A stretch of 64,000 nucleotides of DNA, from contig JABYQR010000001.1 of NCBI GenBank assembly GCA_022592445.1, forward strand, positions 310,001 through 374,000. Reading direction: 5' to 3'. Every line of letters starts with the position of its first letter. Position 1 is the first letter of the stretch. Shown in pieces: positions 35,730 to 46,520 of the stretch. Source of the stretch: Cytidiella melzeri (Eukaryota > Basidiomycota > Agaricomycetes > Polyporales > Irpicaceae). The translations under genes were made by a program, and so were the position numbers. The notes beneath the pieces were generated by a model that saw only the letters and a program-made list of their open reading frames with translations, ran no database searches and was not told the origin of the DNA.

Positions 35730-36515
35730 TCAGCCGAGACCATCTGACCGAGGAAGTCATCACCGTGTTTTAGGGAGAAGACACCGCGTGTAGTAACCAC
35801 GATCAACGCAAATGCGAAGAGGATACTATAGACGATGATGGAGTCAGTGACGTGCAAAGAAGGAAGCATCACAACGTACAACTCGATCCGTGCGAAGGTT
35901 TTCGCTGCATACAACATTGCACTGATTTCAGTACTTATGCTGAAACTGCGATGGGTTATAAGTCAGACTTCGTCCTAACGTGAGCAGCAAAACATGTACT
36001 TACTCGCACCGCCCAATATTTGCATACTTGATAACAGCGGCCGCTAGCGATCCAAAATATCCATGTGATGAGTATGCTGCACATGCATTACGGGTAACTT
36101 CGGACAGGCCTGGGGTATTATCGGTTTGGCACTCACAAGACTTCATGGCTTCCAACGGTAGTAAGTAAAGGCCCAGAAGACACGGGGCGGAGAAAGAGTG
36201 GCATGTAGAGGAATGGAAAGACCGTTCTCCAAATGCGAACCATAGTGATCGTGTGCGGTGGTGCTCATCGGTGGAGAGTTATTGTAGTAATGTGACACGG
36301 ACTATGAGGCGAGCTATTAGAAGCGACTGGTCAGTGCTCAGTGGGGGTATGTCGGTCTCGTCGAGTTCGCTTGAGTACCTCAATCATGGCAATAGCCATT
36401 ATGCGACCAGACGTGACAGCGCGAGGGAGTCGTTTGCCATCCAAACGTGACGCACAACGCACCGTGGTGTCCACAAACGGTCATGGCCAGGCATTCTTGC
36501 TCAGAGATTCTTGCG
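35730..36515 (-). pseudogene. Dead copy of the MARVEL gene (unit A)
   Basis: The minus strand aligns with the intact gene at 41703-42497. The start exon reads ATGCCTGGCCATGACCG at about 36515. The next exon gives TSGRIMAIAMIE where the intact copy has TFGLIIAIAIIE. The following exon opens LAS and then hits TAG, with indels that lose frame. The last exons still read ILFAFALIVVTTRGV, but the normal stop codon is missing. The gene cannot give a full product. Confidence 0.75.
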
Positions 36516-37464
36516 GCTGTAGAAAGGTAGACCACGGACTTCCAAGTACTGGCTCTTGATTCTTTTCCGGCCGCTCAGCTGCCATTATGACGGTTGATGA
36601 TACGAAGGAGAGTGCGCTCAGGGTAAAGCCTTTTGCAGTGGTGAGCATGAGAGCATTCAGATTGTTCCGAGATGCTAGCTAGATGTAATGGCATTATTGG
36701 ACAAGCTGAGGACGAATGTACACCATGTCATTAAGAGGAAAAACCCACATGCATGAGAAAGTCTGATGAGGCGACTGGTAATTGTGAGCTGTTCGAGGTG
36801 ACTTAATCAGTGGCAATGAGTTCGACTTGTCGTAGGTTCGTCTGGAGGCTAAGCGGGGCACACAACTCTCTGCGGTATCCATGAGGAATCTGACGGCTAT
36901 AGTCAAGAAACTTGAACAGAGCTGGCCGTGAATTACAGCGGGTGTTTTGGGAACTAATGAAATTTTGACGTCCCCAGATGGGCGGCCACTGACTAGTACT
37001 GACTTCCGAGTCCTGGATATTTAAATCTCTGCGGCTGCTAATTAGACAGGTGATAGCTCCACGAAGTCGAAGGAGAATTGTCTCCACGTCAAAACTTTGA
37101 GCCGCGGTGAGCATAAGGTCCTCCGTATCGTTCAGAAATGCCCGGCAGTGAGCTGCGTATCATTGTTGACGCATTCAAGTAATGATATTAGTGAAGAGTT
37201 GATGACGAATGTACACCACGTTGAGAGGAAACCTACATGCACGAGAAAGTGTTGACTGATACGACTGGAATGGGGGCCTCTTGAACTGTGAATTTGACTC
37301 GGTCAATTTTGAATCGCGAGCTGCTCATCTAGAATTGATTTTTAAATCGCCAGTCGACGGCAGACATGGCTGAGTCGTGTGGAAGAGACTGCCAGCAGCG
37401 GGTAGCTGCGACAGTTTTGGACATGGCACCTTGAATCATTCAGGTAATAGGTGTCTGTTAGAGC
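36516..37464. repeat. Scrambled remnants of the MARVEL promoter and first exon
   Basis: A second first-exon fragment (FKFLDYSRQIPHGYRREL, minus strand) lies near 36880-36915. A stretch starting GACGAATGTACACCA at 36713 recurs with changes at about 37203, and a neighbouring GTGAGCAT-rich stretch near 36640 recurs near 37106. Local duplications of 100-400 bp have thus followed the main one. No working gene here. Confidence 0.55.
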
Positions 37465-37776
37465 ATGGAACGAGAGAATGCAAAGGAGGGTAGCCTTGAG
37501 AATAGTGCGACGCCGAAGGCCCAGATAATCCCGATGACATATGCGGTGAGAGAGCAGAACAGAGCCGAGGCAAAGGATATAGAGCTCAAGAGGGACATTG
37601 AAGAGCTCGAGAGGCAAGGAAGCGGAGAGAGAAAAGGACTAGCAGAGGGAAAGTTAGAGGAAAGCGAGGAGGGGAATTGTGTCTGTTCCGCCTTTGCATG
37701 CGTCGAACGCAATAAAGCTTTTCGTCAAAGGTGGTTGTGGCCTGTTATCGAGTCGACAAAGTCGAGTACCGGCTAG
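37465..37776 (+). pseudogene. Truncated 3' fragment of the PAL1-like gene (unit B)
   Basis: An open frame of 103 codons whose middle reads ATPKAQIIPMTYAV and RDIEELERQ. The parent at 31218 onward has ATPKAQDIPMSAAV and RDIEELERQ. The end matches WPVIESTKSS to the parent's VPVIEPTKS. The upstream 2.8 kb of the parent gene is absent. The parent's Arg/Glu repeat is shortened. No promoter evidence, so it is almost certainly a by-product of the duplication. Confidence 0.75.
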
Positions 37777-38145
37777 CGGTGGTAGAGATGTCGATGAATA
37801 TCAACCTGGTTGTCCATACATAATAATCAAATGAGACGCGCACTGATATTCTGGCTTGAGACTGCTCCTCCAACATGTTTATTCACGAATGCTCGCCTAG
37901 GACACATGTATCATCTTCCCTCATCCCGCATTCTTATGGACAGCCAAATGTGCGTGGAAAGGGAGTTGACAGCTTCTCCGTGCGTCGTGTTTCCAGCATG
38001 CAGCTGCATGCAATGCCAGCGCCTACCTTCTAGCACAGCACGCTCAATCTCCGTGAGCCTCTCACCATTGTGTTCTCCTCCTTGCGCCCTCCAGGCAAGT
38101 CTAATAAACTAAAGTTCTATTGATTCCACCCAGGGACGCCACAGG

Positions 38146-38153
38146 TATATAAT
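38146..38153 (+). promoter_or_regulatory. TATA box of DUF6535-B
   Basis: TATATAAT about 70 bases before the ATG at 38222. The matching position before copy A (32331) has no such box, so the two promoters have diverged. Confidence 0.5.
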
Positions 38154-38221
38154 GACCGCCCCTTCGACCTCTCTCAAATCCTATCCGACCTCCCAAACCA
38201 TTCTCGTCTACTGTCGTAGTT

Positions 38222-41200
38222 ATGGCCACTCTGACAAATAACCCAATTGCCTCCCCGTCTGCAGCTTCAGGGCCTGTGGCTGATGCTGCCATTCCACCCC
38301 CAGATCCTACCAACCCCGCCGTCCCTTGTCAGAGCGGACCATGCTGTACGTCCGTCAATGCGCATACCAGCTCAGAAGGTGTCGACAAGTCTCAAGAGCA
38401 TCCGACTGCTCCCCAGTCTGCCCCATTCTTTCCCCCCACCGACAACGCCGTTCGAACCGAGACAAGCGGCGCCGTACCTCCAAGCCACGGCTCTCTTCAC
38501 CCCGGTGTTACTACAGTCCCAGTTGAATTGCCATTCGCCATACCCGCATCCACGAATCTCCCAGAACAGCACAATCCTTCGGGAAACGGCGCTCCTGTGG
38601 CTGCAGTATCTCCACCCATTCCAACCTATCCGGGAAAGCCAGCAGGGTGGGCAGCGGTCGAGGAGGCCTTGACCAAGTTCGACCAGCAGGAAATCGGTGG
38701 CTACAAGGAAGATGTCGACACTCTCCTCACCTTTGTGAGTTATAGCGCAATTACTCTTGTTTTCCCCATCGCCACTGAGTAGCAGCCGCCTTTCACAGAC
38801 TGGATTGTACTCAGCCGTTCTCACTGCCTTTGTGATTGTGTCCTACCCGCAGCTTCAGGAAGATACCGCTGGTGAGACGTTGCAGGTCCTGCGAATTATC
38901 GCAAGTCAGACTGCCGCATACGCGCTCGTCGGCGGACAGCTGCTCAATTCTACCACCGCCTCTCCGGCGCCATCCCCACCATTCCAGCCATCTCCTACTG
39001 CCATTCGCGTCAATGCACTGTGGTTCTCCAGCCTCGTAATCAGTCTGTCCACCGCTTCTCTCGGGATTCTCGTGAAGCAGTGGCTTCGAGAGTATATGGC
39101 ATTTTGTACCTCGTCTCCGCAAGGCCAGCTGCGTGTCCGTCAATTTCGCCGTTCAGGACTCGAGTCCTGGCACGTGTTCGGAATCGCATCTCTCCTCCCT
39201 CTCCTGATTCAAATATCGCTATCTCTCTTCTTCGTTGGTCTGTGCTACTTCACAATCGACATACACCCAACAATAGGATGGACCACCATCCCGCTCGTAT
39301 GCGTCTGGGCACTTTTCATTGCCATTGTCACTCTATCTCCCATATTTTCCTCCCGATGCCCGTACAAGACACCCGCCCTTGCCGTAGTCACTTCATTGCT
39401 TCGAACGCGCGTGTATCTACCCCTGGCATACATTCTTATGAAGTATGTCGTCCCTGTGATGCGCCGCCTGCTGCTGGTCACCCCTTTCCTTATTTTCTGG
39501 GCGATAGTCTTTCCAATATTATGGCTCTTCCACACACTGTCCTGTCAGCTGGAAGTAACTGGGGAATTGTTCTGGACTGTTTGCAAGGTTTTCATGCTGG
39601 ACCTGAACGCAGCCGTGGACCACCCTTCTTTCACGGCGTCTACAGAAGAAGCAGAAGTCATAAGAGATGCTTCGAAGGACTTGGACATCCTAGTCTCAGC
39701 AGATGCCTTGCAGGTGAACGACGAATTACTTGGGACCACAATGAAAGTCGCGCTGGAGCAGAGTACGCCGAGTTTCGAAGACGTTGTGAGCTTTTTGGTG
39801 AAGATCGTTGGGAATCGGGTACCATGGACCGATAATCTTTCGGACAGCGCAACGCTGGTAGACTGCACGTCGCTCTCTATCCATGCACGCACAGCTGTAC
39901 AGAATCTTATCGACTCTCACGTCGCTAGCTCCATCGAGAAGTTAGAGGGGAGGGTACTGTCGAAAAGTGCAATGTGGGCTATGTGTCTCTCGGTGTCGTT
40001 GTACGAACCTGGAGCCCAAATTCCCACCAATCAGGGCCGCTTTGTCATCAGCTGGTTTCGAACAGAAGTGAGAAGGGCTCGTGGACATGGAACTGTCGAG
40101 GATTGGGATTTTTGGCAGCAGATGCTGCCCTTGGTGTGCCAGCTATGCCGGCAACAAGAAGAGTTAGGCTTCCGGGAAAAGGTTGATTTTGTGGAACATA
40201 CGTTCAGTATGTTACCATTCCAGGACTGGCCAGATATGATACCAGACGACTCAGCACGAGTGTCACGGTCAGTGGTGGAAGAAACCGCACACTACTTCAT
40301 GGATGTCCTGCGCTCGGATGGAGACAGTCTATTTGGCGACGACTGTGTGCTTGCGCTGGCGATAGCCATAAAACTCTGTGCAATCGCGGATGTTGATCCC
40401 GCTCTATCAAGGTCCTGGGCAGATCAGCTATTCCAATCAAGCTCTACGCCAGCCAAGATGTGTATGAACGCAGTAGATCAAGCCCTTGACTCATGGTTCT
40501 GGCATCCTCCCACTTTCATCCTCAAGCACATGCGCACCTTTGTGGAAGCCAGTCTCCAGTACACGAGGTCTGATACCATAGGTAAGGTAGCCACATATGC
40601 ATGTGCTATAGCTGACTTACTTCAACGATTGATTGTAGACGAAGTCCCTGAGTCCTTGCGAGCGAACATCCGGCGAATCTCAAGATCAATCATTCAGTCT
40701 TGTGACTCGGATCACAATGTCGACTACGACCGGGTGGGCTTGGATTTTGCTTATCTGTGCTACTTCGCCCTGCATATTCGACGTGCATACGTGCAACCGA
40801 ACACTATCCAGCATCACAACGAAGCTCTGAACCACGAATGGCGTTATACCTTTGACCTCCTTGCAGGCACACGGCATTCGATAGTTCTATCGTACGTGCG
40901 ACATGGCAGAAGTGCCCACATAGCCTCAGACGACAAACTCCGGGAATTGCACGAAGAGTGCTGGGATTTGATCGACCGTATAGACGATGAATCGCGCGTT
41001 CCTTCAATCGACACCACCAGACAATACGATGACTGGATCGAAACCTTCGAGGAGAAGAACTCTGCAGTAGGGGATTATTTTTGCTTGATGCTCAATGCAA
41101 TTCAAGAAGCACCCACTCGCCGGCGGATGCGTCGTTTGAATGCCATGACGTCAGAGCAGAGAGAAGCAATTGAAGCAAGCGGGCGGCGTGAAATTAGCGC

Positions 41201-41225
41201 AGTTCATGGATGGGTACAGGACTGA
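38222..41225 (+). CDS. DUF6535 membrane protein, copy B
   Basis: Three exons (38222-38734, 38799-40581, 40639-41225) give 960 residues. It has the same plan as copy A: disordered N-terminus, GGYKEDVDTLLTF, four transmembrane helices including VLWFSSLVISLSTASLGIL and LLPLLIQISLSLFFVGLCYF, then a long C-terminal domain. The region after TM4 (39415-39620) is the most divergent from A. The second intron (40582-40638) is 57 nt, a multiple of three, without a stop. Its retention would add 19 residues in frame. The C-terminus (HGWVQD) differs from copy A, because sequence matching the last codons of A now lies after the stop. Function unknown. Confidence 0.82.
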
Positions 41226-41702
41226 CAAAGTTCTAAACAGCAGGCGGGCAACAGCCCCCAGTCTTCGGAGACCGGTACGAATACACTGCATGCGTCGTTC
41301 GAAAGGACGCTGGAACAGAGACGAACAATTCCAGATCGCGGATGGGGTGAAGGCAGTGCAATGGAAGAAAGAGTACAGCGCGGTTTAGATCTTACGTAGA
41401 AAGGTAGGCACAGTAACGACTGTTTAGCAGGCTGCAAGAGCAATCGGCAGCGTGGAGTGACATTCGGGGATTTTCAGCACGGGGATTAAGATCGCTGACG
41501 TGGACTTTGACGGACATGACTTTGACGCACGAAATATATTCCATCCATTTGTATGTGCTTCACCTTAGGAGCGCTGAACACTATGTTCTCCATCATGAGA
41601 TCCTCAGCGTAATGGTCTTGACACAAGCGCACTGGAGACGAGTATTAACTTCGTTCTCGAACGAAGGTTACGGAATGGATTGTGTGGTACGACAAAAATG
41701 CT
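41226..41702. other. Convergent 3' region of DUF6535-B and MARVEL
   Basis: Contains a displaced copy of the DUF6535-A tail at about 41338-41399 (GAGTACAGCGCGGTTTAG against GGGTACAGCGCAGTTTAG in A) and 3' flanks. No gene. Confidence 0.5.
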
Positions 41703-42497
41703 TTAGACCGAAACCATCTGGCCACGGAAACCGTCGCCGCGACGTGTTGAGGCGACGCCACGTATGGTAACCACAACCAACGCGAATGTGAAGAGGATAC
41801 TACAGATGATGTGGCTGTCAGTGACGTACATAGAAAGAATGATTGCACCGTACAATTCAATCCATGCAAAAGCTTCCGCTGCATTGAGCTGGTCGCAATA
41901 CGTTACGCCCAAGCTAAAGAATAATACATCAGCCGACTTCACCTTAAGGTGATCAACAACAAAGACACGTACCCGCAGTTCAATCCTCCACCCAAAGTCT
42001 GCGTAATAGCGGCGGCACCAGCAGTCCAGAATATCCATGTGATGAACATGCTGTAATGAACGTGAGCATATTTCGACTAATTTTACGAATACAAGCGATA
42101 AGCACTCACAATACTCCATGGCTTCCCACGCTGGTCAATACAGACCCAGAGGATGCGGAGTGGAGGAAGAGTAGCATATAGAGGAACGAGAAGAAGATTG
42201 TCCAAATGGATGCGAATAATAGGAATCGTGTGCGGTCGCGTTCATCGGTAGAGAAGTAATTGTGGTGAGCGTTGAAACGCGACACGAGCCAGGAAGTTAT
42301 TGCGAGCTAGACGAAGCAACTAAATCACTGACTACGTGGAGCCTCGCTGAGTTCACATACCTCGATTATGGCAATAGCAATTATTAGACCAAACGTGACT
42401 GGGCAACATAGCTCGTGTTTAGCGTCATTCGAGAGCCAAGCACGACACACAACTCACTTGGGTGTCCACGACGAATATGACGGTCATAGTCAGGCAT
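41703..42497 (-). CDS. Small four-helix MARVEL-type membrane protein
   Basis: Six short exons on the minus strand give about 169 residues. The start MPDYDRHIRRGHP matches the usual start of this Agaricomycete family, so I prefer the ATG at 42497 over an upstream in-frame ATG at 42656. TM1 is ITFGLIIAIAIIELAITSWL. Then come DERDRTRFLLFASIWTIFF (TM2), FMFITWIFWTAGAAAITQTL (TM3) with GGGLNCG and the conserved YCDQLNAAEAFAWIE, and FILFTFALVVVTIRG (TM4), ending GDGFRGQMVSV. Donor and acceptor at 41881-ish and 41813-ish give WIEF/ILF in frame. MARVEL proteins shape membranes or eisosome-like domains. The role here is not established. Confidence 0.8.
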
Positions 42498-42861
42498 GTT
42501 GAAGAAGGTTAGGCGTAGAGTACAGCGGGTTTCTTGGGTATTCGTGAGAGGGGGCGTTAGGAAGGAAAGAGGGGATGGTTCGAGTTTAAGAGTGATTTTG
42601 CAGTCATCATCCGCTATGACGGGTTCGATCTGATTGCCTTCTGCGCCTGACGTCATTTAGCGCTGGCCACCAAGCCCTTGTACATCCGCGTCGATGATGC
42701 GTCGACAGCATAGCGCACGGAACCAAAAAGTTGGTTCGAACTCACGGATCGTTAACGCAACTGGAATTCTGTTGTTTCGTCTGACAAGTCGTAAACTACA
42801 CGCGAAAAACTCAACGACAATAAAGACTTGGTGTGGAATAGCGAGCAAGGCGTGAAAAACA
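42498..42861. other. Spacer between MARVEL and CCCH-B
   Basis: An in-frame ATG at 42656 would extend the MARVEL protein by 53 residues of no known motif, so this is more likely 5' leader. No other feature seen. Confidence 0.4.
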
Positions 42862-44073
42862 TCACAGCCTTCGCTTCGTATCCTGCGACGTGGGACGTGC
42901 ATAATTTCCTCGCAGGGCGTCATGGTAGGAAGGAGGAGGGCCAGGCGGAGGGATGCTTGTTCCAGCCACAGCTGAAGTAGTAATCTGGGGTCTAGGCTCG
43001 GCTCGATTAGCGGCATTCGCTGTGGACGCAGTATGACCATGTGTGTCCGTTTGTTGAGGCATGTGTGACTAAATAATGTCAGCGATCTATTATTCGAAAC
43101 AAGGTATCAGACATACCGATGAACCTCGACGCGTCCTAGCATTCTTCTGCGCTCTCTGTAGCTCAGCGGTCTGCGGCTTGCCAGAACTTGCCGCGAATTG
43201 CTTTTCAAGCAACCTCACGGCCATGTTCAAGTCCACACTCGTCACAACCACAGGTTGAGGTGCTGCCTTCTGATGATAACCAAGCACACACCGCAGGGTC
43301 ACCCTCCATACGCATGTCACCACTCCTTGAGCATTCTGTCGAGCGAGATACTCAATCTCCAGAATGGGTCGGAACTCCTTATACTCCCGCTCCGAGACAG
43401 CCTCCTCCAACAACGTTTCAATACGCTTCGTGTCGAAAAGCGTGTGGCTGAATCTGCATGAAGGTCCCCATGTGCATACGCCTTCCGCGTGCGCTTTGCA
43501 TAGAGAAGGACGTTCAGGGTCTGGCTAGAGTTGTGATCAAAAAAAGTACAGTAATCAGCTGCCAATCTTCGGACCTGATGCTGACAGTGGGGTGACTGGG
43601 TGCGTCCTACAAGGGAAAAGACGTACCAATGCACTGCGCCCAAACACTCTGCCCTCCAAAATTCCCAACGCCACACCAGCTTGCGAACCTTGTCCCTTCA
43701 CAGGATACGTTGGCTGTACGCTCACGCTCTCCGCCCCAGCATCTAATGTCGCTCGCCCACCTCCACACAGTCGCATTCTCCACCACAACGCCCCCGCGTC
43801 TGTGAGACTCGACGACAAATCCGCCTGCGCAGAATATTTCGTGTACTCGATCAGGAATAGAGTCTGTTCCGATGGTTGGGCGCTTGTTGTGGCGGAGGTA
43901 TATGACGACGAGAAGGAAAGCTGCGAGACGTGTCCGACAAGGGAGACAATACGCGTGGTGTCTATGAGTGAGTGGTTATATTTGCAGGATGCGCCGCGAG
44001 TGCAATTGGCGTTAGCGGCGAAAGACCTGCATATCGACCACCTGCGGGTGTATTGAGGATTTGCTCCGGACAT
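42862..44073 (-). CDS. Tandem CCCH zinc-finger protein with dsRBD-like segments and PPxY motif, copy B
   Basis: Three exons (43627-44073, 43117-43524, 42862-43068), all phase 0, give 353 residues. Finger 1: CRSFAANANCTRGASCKYNH (C-x8-C-x5-C-x3-H), followed by SLIDTTRIV. After about 40 residues comes LIEYTKYSA ... WWRMRLCGGG ... GQGSQAGVALGILEG, which looks like a dsRNA-binding fold (strand, Trp strand, helix with spaced Ala). Finger 2: CKAHAEGVCTWGPSCRFSH (C-x7-C-x5-C-x3-H), then LFDTKRIE and a second similar segment (VWRVTLRCVLGY ... MAVRLLEKQF). The tail has PPGPPPSYHDAL, a PPxY motif for WW domains. No membrane helix. An RNA-binding role is inferred from the fingers. I recognise no named family with this order. 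Confidence 0.68.
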
Positions 44074-44797
44074 AGTAGCAGGCGTGGCTAGAGGTGCTGA
44101 TACTGAGATTCTGGTCAAAAGTAAACTCTTCAGGTGCAAAACATGGCTTACCTTAGGTTGTGGGGTGGTGGTAGTCCAACGAAAGGAGTTCGGTCTAGAG
44201 AGAAGCAGAGGCCCAGTGGCACATATGTACAGGCCGGAGTGTGGCACCGGCGCTGCCACACACATGACAGACAACGGTGCTGTGCTGACAACTGCAGGCT
44301 GGATTGTGTGAGTGTCCAGTGCGTCTATCAAAGGACATTTTGGACCCGTTGTGTCTGGCTTAAAGCGATACTAATGTGTGTTAGTGCGTCCGCATGTGTT
44401 GGTTGTGCATTTAATACCCTTCACTCACCAAGCAATACACGCGCAATTGTGCTGTCCGTCCTAGCTATTGCGTATGAGACAGTGGGTTTCTCGAGCGGGA
44501 CGAGGTTATCAGGATGCGATGTCCTCCGAGGAGGAAGGAGATGCCAGTTATGTTCGCCTCCTGCCGAAACTTGCCGAAGTGAATGAAGCCAGCGCTGGCC
44601 TCAGCTGCCTGGTCCTGCATAGTGGTTTGGTAGTAAAAGTACGTATATGTGCACAGCCTACTATACACGGAATAGGACATGTACAATGGTTACAACTCTT
44701 ACATGGAAATCAAACGATGCAGAACAAGTGGGAACCGGCAGTCGCAGATACTTACAGAGTCCAATACGACAACCCCGTCAAGGCAATTCTCCAACTC
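44074..44797. other. Spacer between the two CCCH genes
   Basis: Promoter of copy B and 3' flank of copy A. Open frames here have no motif or splice support. Confidence 0.45.
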
Positions 44798-46134
44798 TCA
44801 GCAGGTAGTTTCCGTGCAGGGAAGTGTGATAACGACAATAAAAACCCAGGATATAGCGGCAATCATAACTAACGCCATGAACTGCAACACCAAAGGAGTG
44901 CCCTGACTGTCCTCAGACCGCGGACACAAGGATGTTACGGGTGAGGGGAGAGCCTGCCTGGAGCTCGAGCTCTGCGGAATATGCATGCGAGTCGGGTTGT
45001 TGATAGCGTTATAGGTGTTAATATACGCGCCGGGACTTGGCGCTAACAGAGGCCGGCGTTCGGATGACATTGCGCTATAGCCTGTCGGACGTGTACCATG
45101 GTGATTCGACAATGCTGGAGTTGTTGCAGATAAACTCATATAGGAAGACGGAGCGACTGATACATATGCGGAGCGAACCGAAGAATGGCGGTGAGAGGAT
45201 TGCACAGAACTTGTCAAATGCGGCGCAGGAGGCGGGATGGTGCTAGAAGTGAAGGTGGCATCAACGACGGAGCGATAACTCGGAAGTTGGGCAGAAGTGG
45301 CGGCTGCGTAGCTCGGAGGGTTATCAGAGCCAGGCGCTGGAGTAGTAAGGCTGGTGTTCGAGTCCCTCTGGCCAGGCACTGGTCTGAAGTCAATGACTGG
45401 GGTGTCGGAGAGTCGCTGTTCGGCAACGGTCATGGCGGTGCCCAGATGCGCATCTGCAACAACTTGCGTCGCATAACTGCTGCCCTGCAAGAGCTCAAAC
45501 GCAACAACCCATTGCTTTCCACTACAGATGTACGTGATGCGGACATCCGAGTTATTGCCCGATGCCTGGAAGAGCCTCTTGGCGAAGGCCTCGACGCGCT
45601 TTGTGTCGAACAAATCGTGCCTATAGCGACACGTCGACCCATCCAGGCAGCGGTGCTCAAGATGTTTCTTGCAGATGGTAGACGAAGCACCCCTTACTTC
45701 CTGAGCCCACAAAGATAGTTAGTGTCTCTCATACTTTCATTAGTCATTGCGAGAAAGAAATAACTGACAGGTAGCGGCTTCCCATACACATGACCTTCGA
45801 CAGCCTTTGCGGCCTCGACAGCATTATGACCCTGTCGTTTGAAAGGACGTTGGCCTCCGTAAATACTCACTGCCCATCCTTCGTTCCGAGTATTACGAGA
45901 GGTGTCGCTAGATATAATGCTGTACTCCAGCACCAAACGAGCTTGATTGGAGGTAACACCTATGAAAGCATGTTGAGCAAGTCGCACAAGTCTCGTGGTG
46001 TCGACAATCGTGTGGCTGAAACGGCAACCCGAATGCCAATGGCGGCCTCTGTGGCGGCAGCATCCGCGGGCGAAATTCAGGCACATTGTGCGGCGTGCGT
46101 AGTCGTCGTAGTCCTCGTCGTCGCTGCGTCTCAT
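44798..46134 (-). CDS. Tandem CCCH zinc-finger protein with PPxY motifs and C-terminal membrane helix, copy A
   Basis: Two exons (45769-46134 and 44798-45700) give 422 residues. Start MRRSDDEDYDDY. Finger 1 is CLNFARGCCRHRGRHWHSGC then RFSH, with a longer middle spacing than usual. It is followed by TIVDTTRLV and a dsRBD-like segment (VLEYSIISS ... GWAVSIYGG ... GHNAVEAAKAVEG). Finger 2 is CKKHLEHRCLDGSTCRYRH (C-x7-C-x5-C-x3-H), then LFDTKRVE and WVVAFELLQG ... GTAMTVAEQRL. The long Ser/Pro linker contains NPPSYAA (PPxY). Near the end is one hydrophobic helix (LVLQFMALVMIAAISWVFIV), suggesting a tail anchor that would hold the zinc fingers at a membrane. Copy B lacks it. Paralogous to the gene at 42862 and in the same orientation. 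Confidence 0.68.
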
Positions 46135-46520
46135 GGCTACAGGGTTCAATTTCGTCTTTTGTTCGTGAGCTTCGGTTTCAGATGAAGGACGTCCGTGAAG
46201 GAGATGGCGTCTAGAAGCAAGCAAGCTGTAGTAAGTACCGCCACCCAAAGTGTCCTCAGGCTTTAAGCGCGGACATAATTCCGACTATTGCACTAGGAAA
46301 ATTGGTGAGATTGAGAATTGACTCGAGAAATGTACGTTTTTGTGCGCAGCTCACTAGCGAGGACGGTAGGGAGAGCTGTCCGAGCTATCTCAAACAATGT
46401 TCGAGTCGAACACATTGATGCGTATCTGAAGAGCAATTAACTCTAAACATCCGCCGATATCCCAATAAGGCTACTCCCCCGCCGATCCCCTCCTCTTCAG
46501 CCACCACCTCCCAGGCGACC
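46135..46520. other. Divergent promoter region
   Basis: Between CCCH-A and the RS-rich gene. The CCCH-A frame is open upstream to 46248 but without an ATG. No other feature. Confidence 0.45.

Larger units (their letters stand above)
31218..36515. repeat. Segmental duplication, left copy (unit A)
   Basis: Direct repeat with unit B at 37503-42497. It includes the 3' end of the PAL1-like gene, the DUF6535 gene at 32331 and the dead MARVEL gene. Matching order, orientation and exon lengths (DUF6535 exon 1 is 513 nt in both) show one block was copied. Offsets run from about 5.9 to 6.3 kb, so indels have built up. Confidence 0.8.
37503..42497. repeat. Segmental duplication, right copy (unit B)
   Basis: Direct repeat of 31218-36515. 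It carries the PAL1 3' stub, DUF6535-B and the intact MARVEL gene. Coding similarity across DUF6535 exon 2 is high and contains long identical runs, for example around 33120-33260 versus 39008-39148. Confidence 0.8.

Noticed and set aside
36516..37464. Possible CRISPR-like or satellite array
   Set aside because: The repeats are few, imperfect and 100-490 bases apart, and are explained by duplicated MARVEL promoter and exon pieces.
42498..42656. Upstream ATG extending the MARVEL protein
   Set aside because: Family proteins start at the equivalent of MPDYDRHIRRGHP; the extension has no motif.
42657..43040. Minus-strand frame overlapping the end of CCCH-B
   Set aside because: Out of frame with the spliced CCCH-B product and without motifs. 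The PPPSYHDAL frame is the supported one.
43592..44056. Plus-strand frame of 154 codons across CCCH-B
   Set aside because: Opposite strand of an exon with clear zinc-finger and splice evidence.
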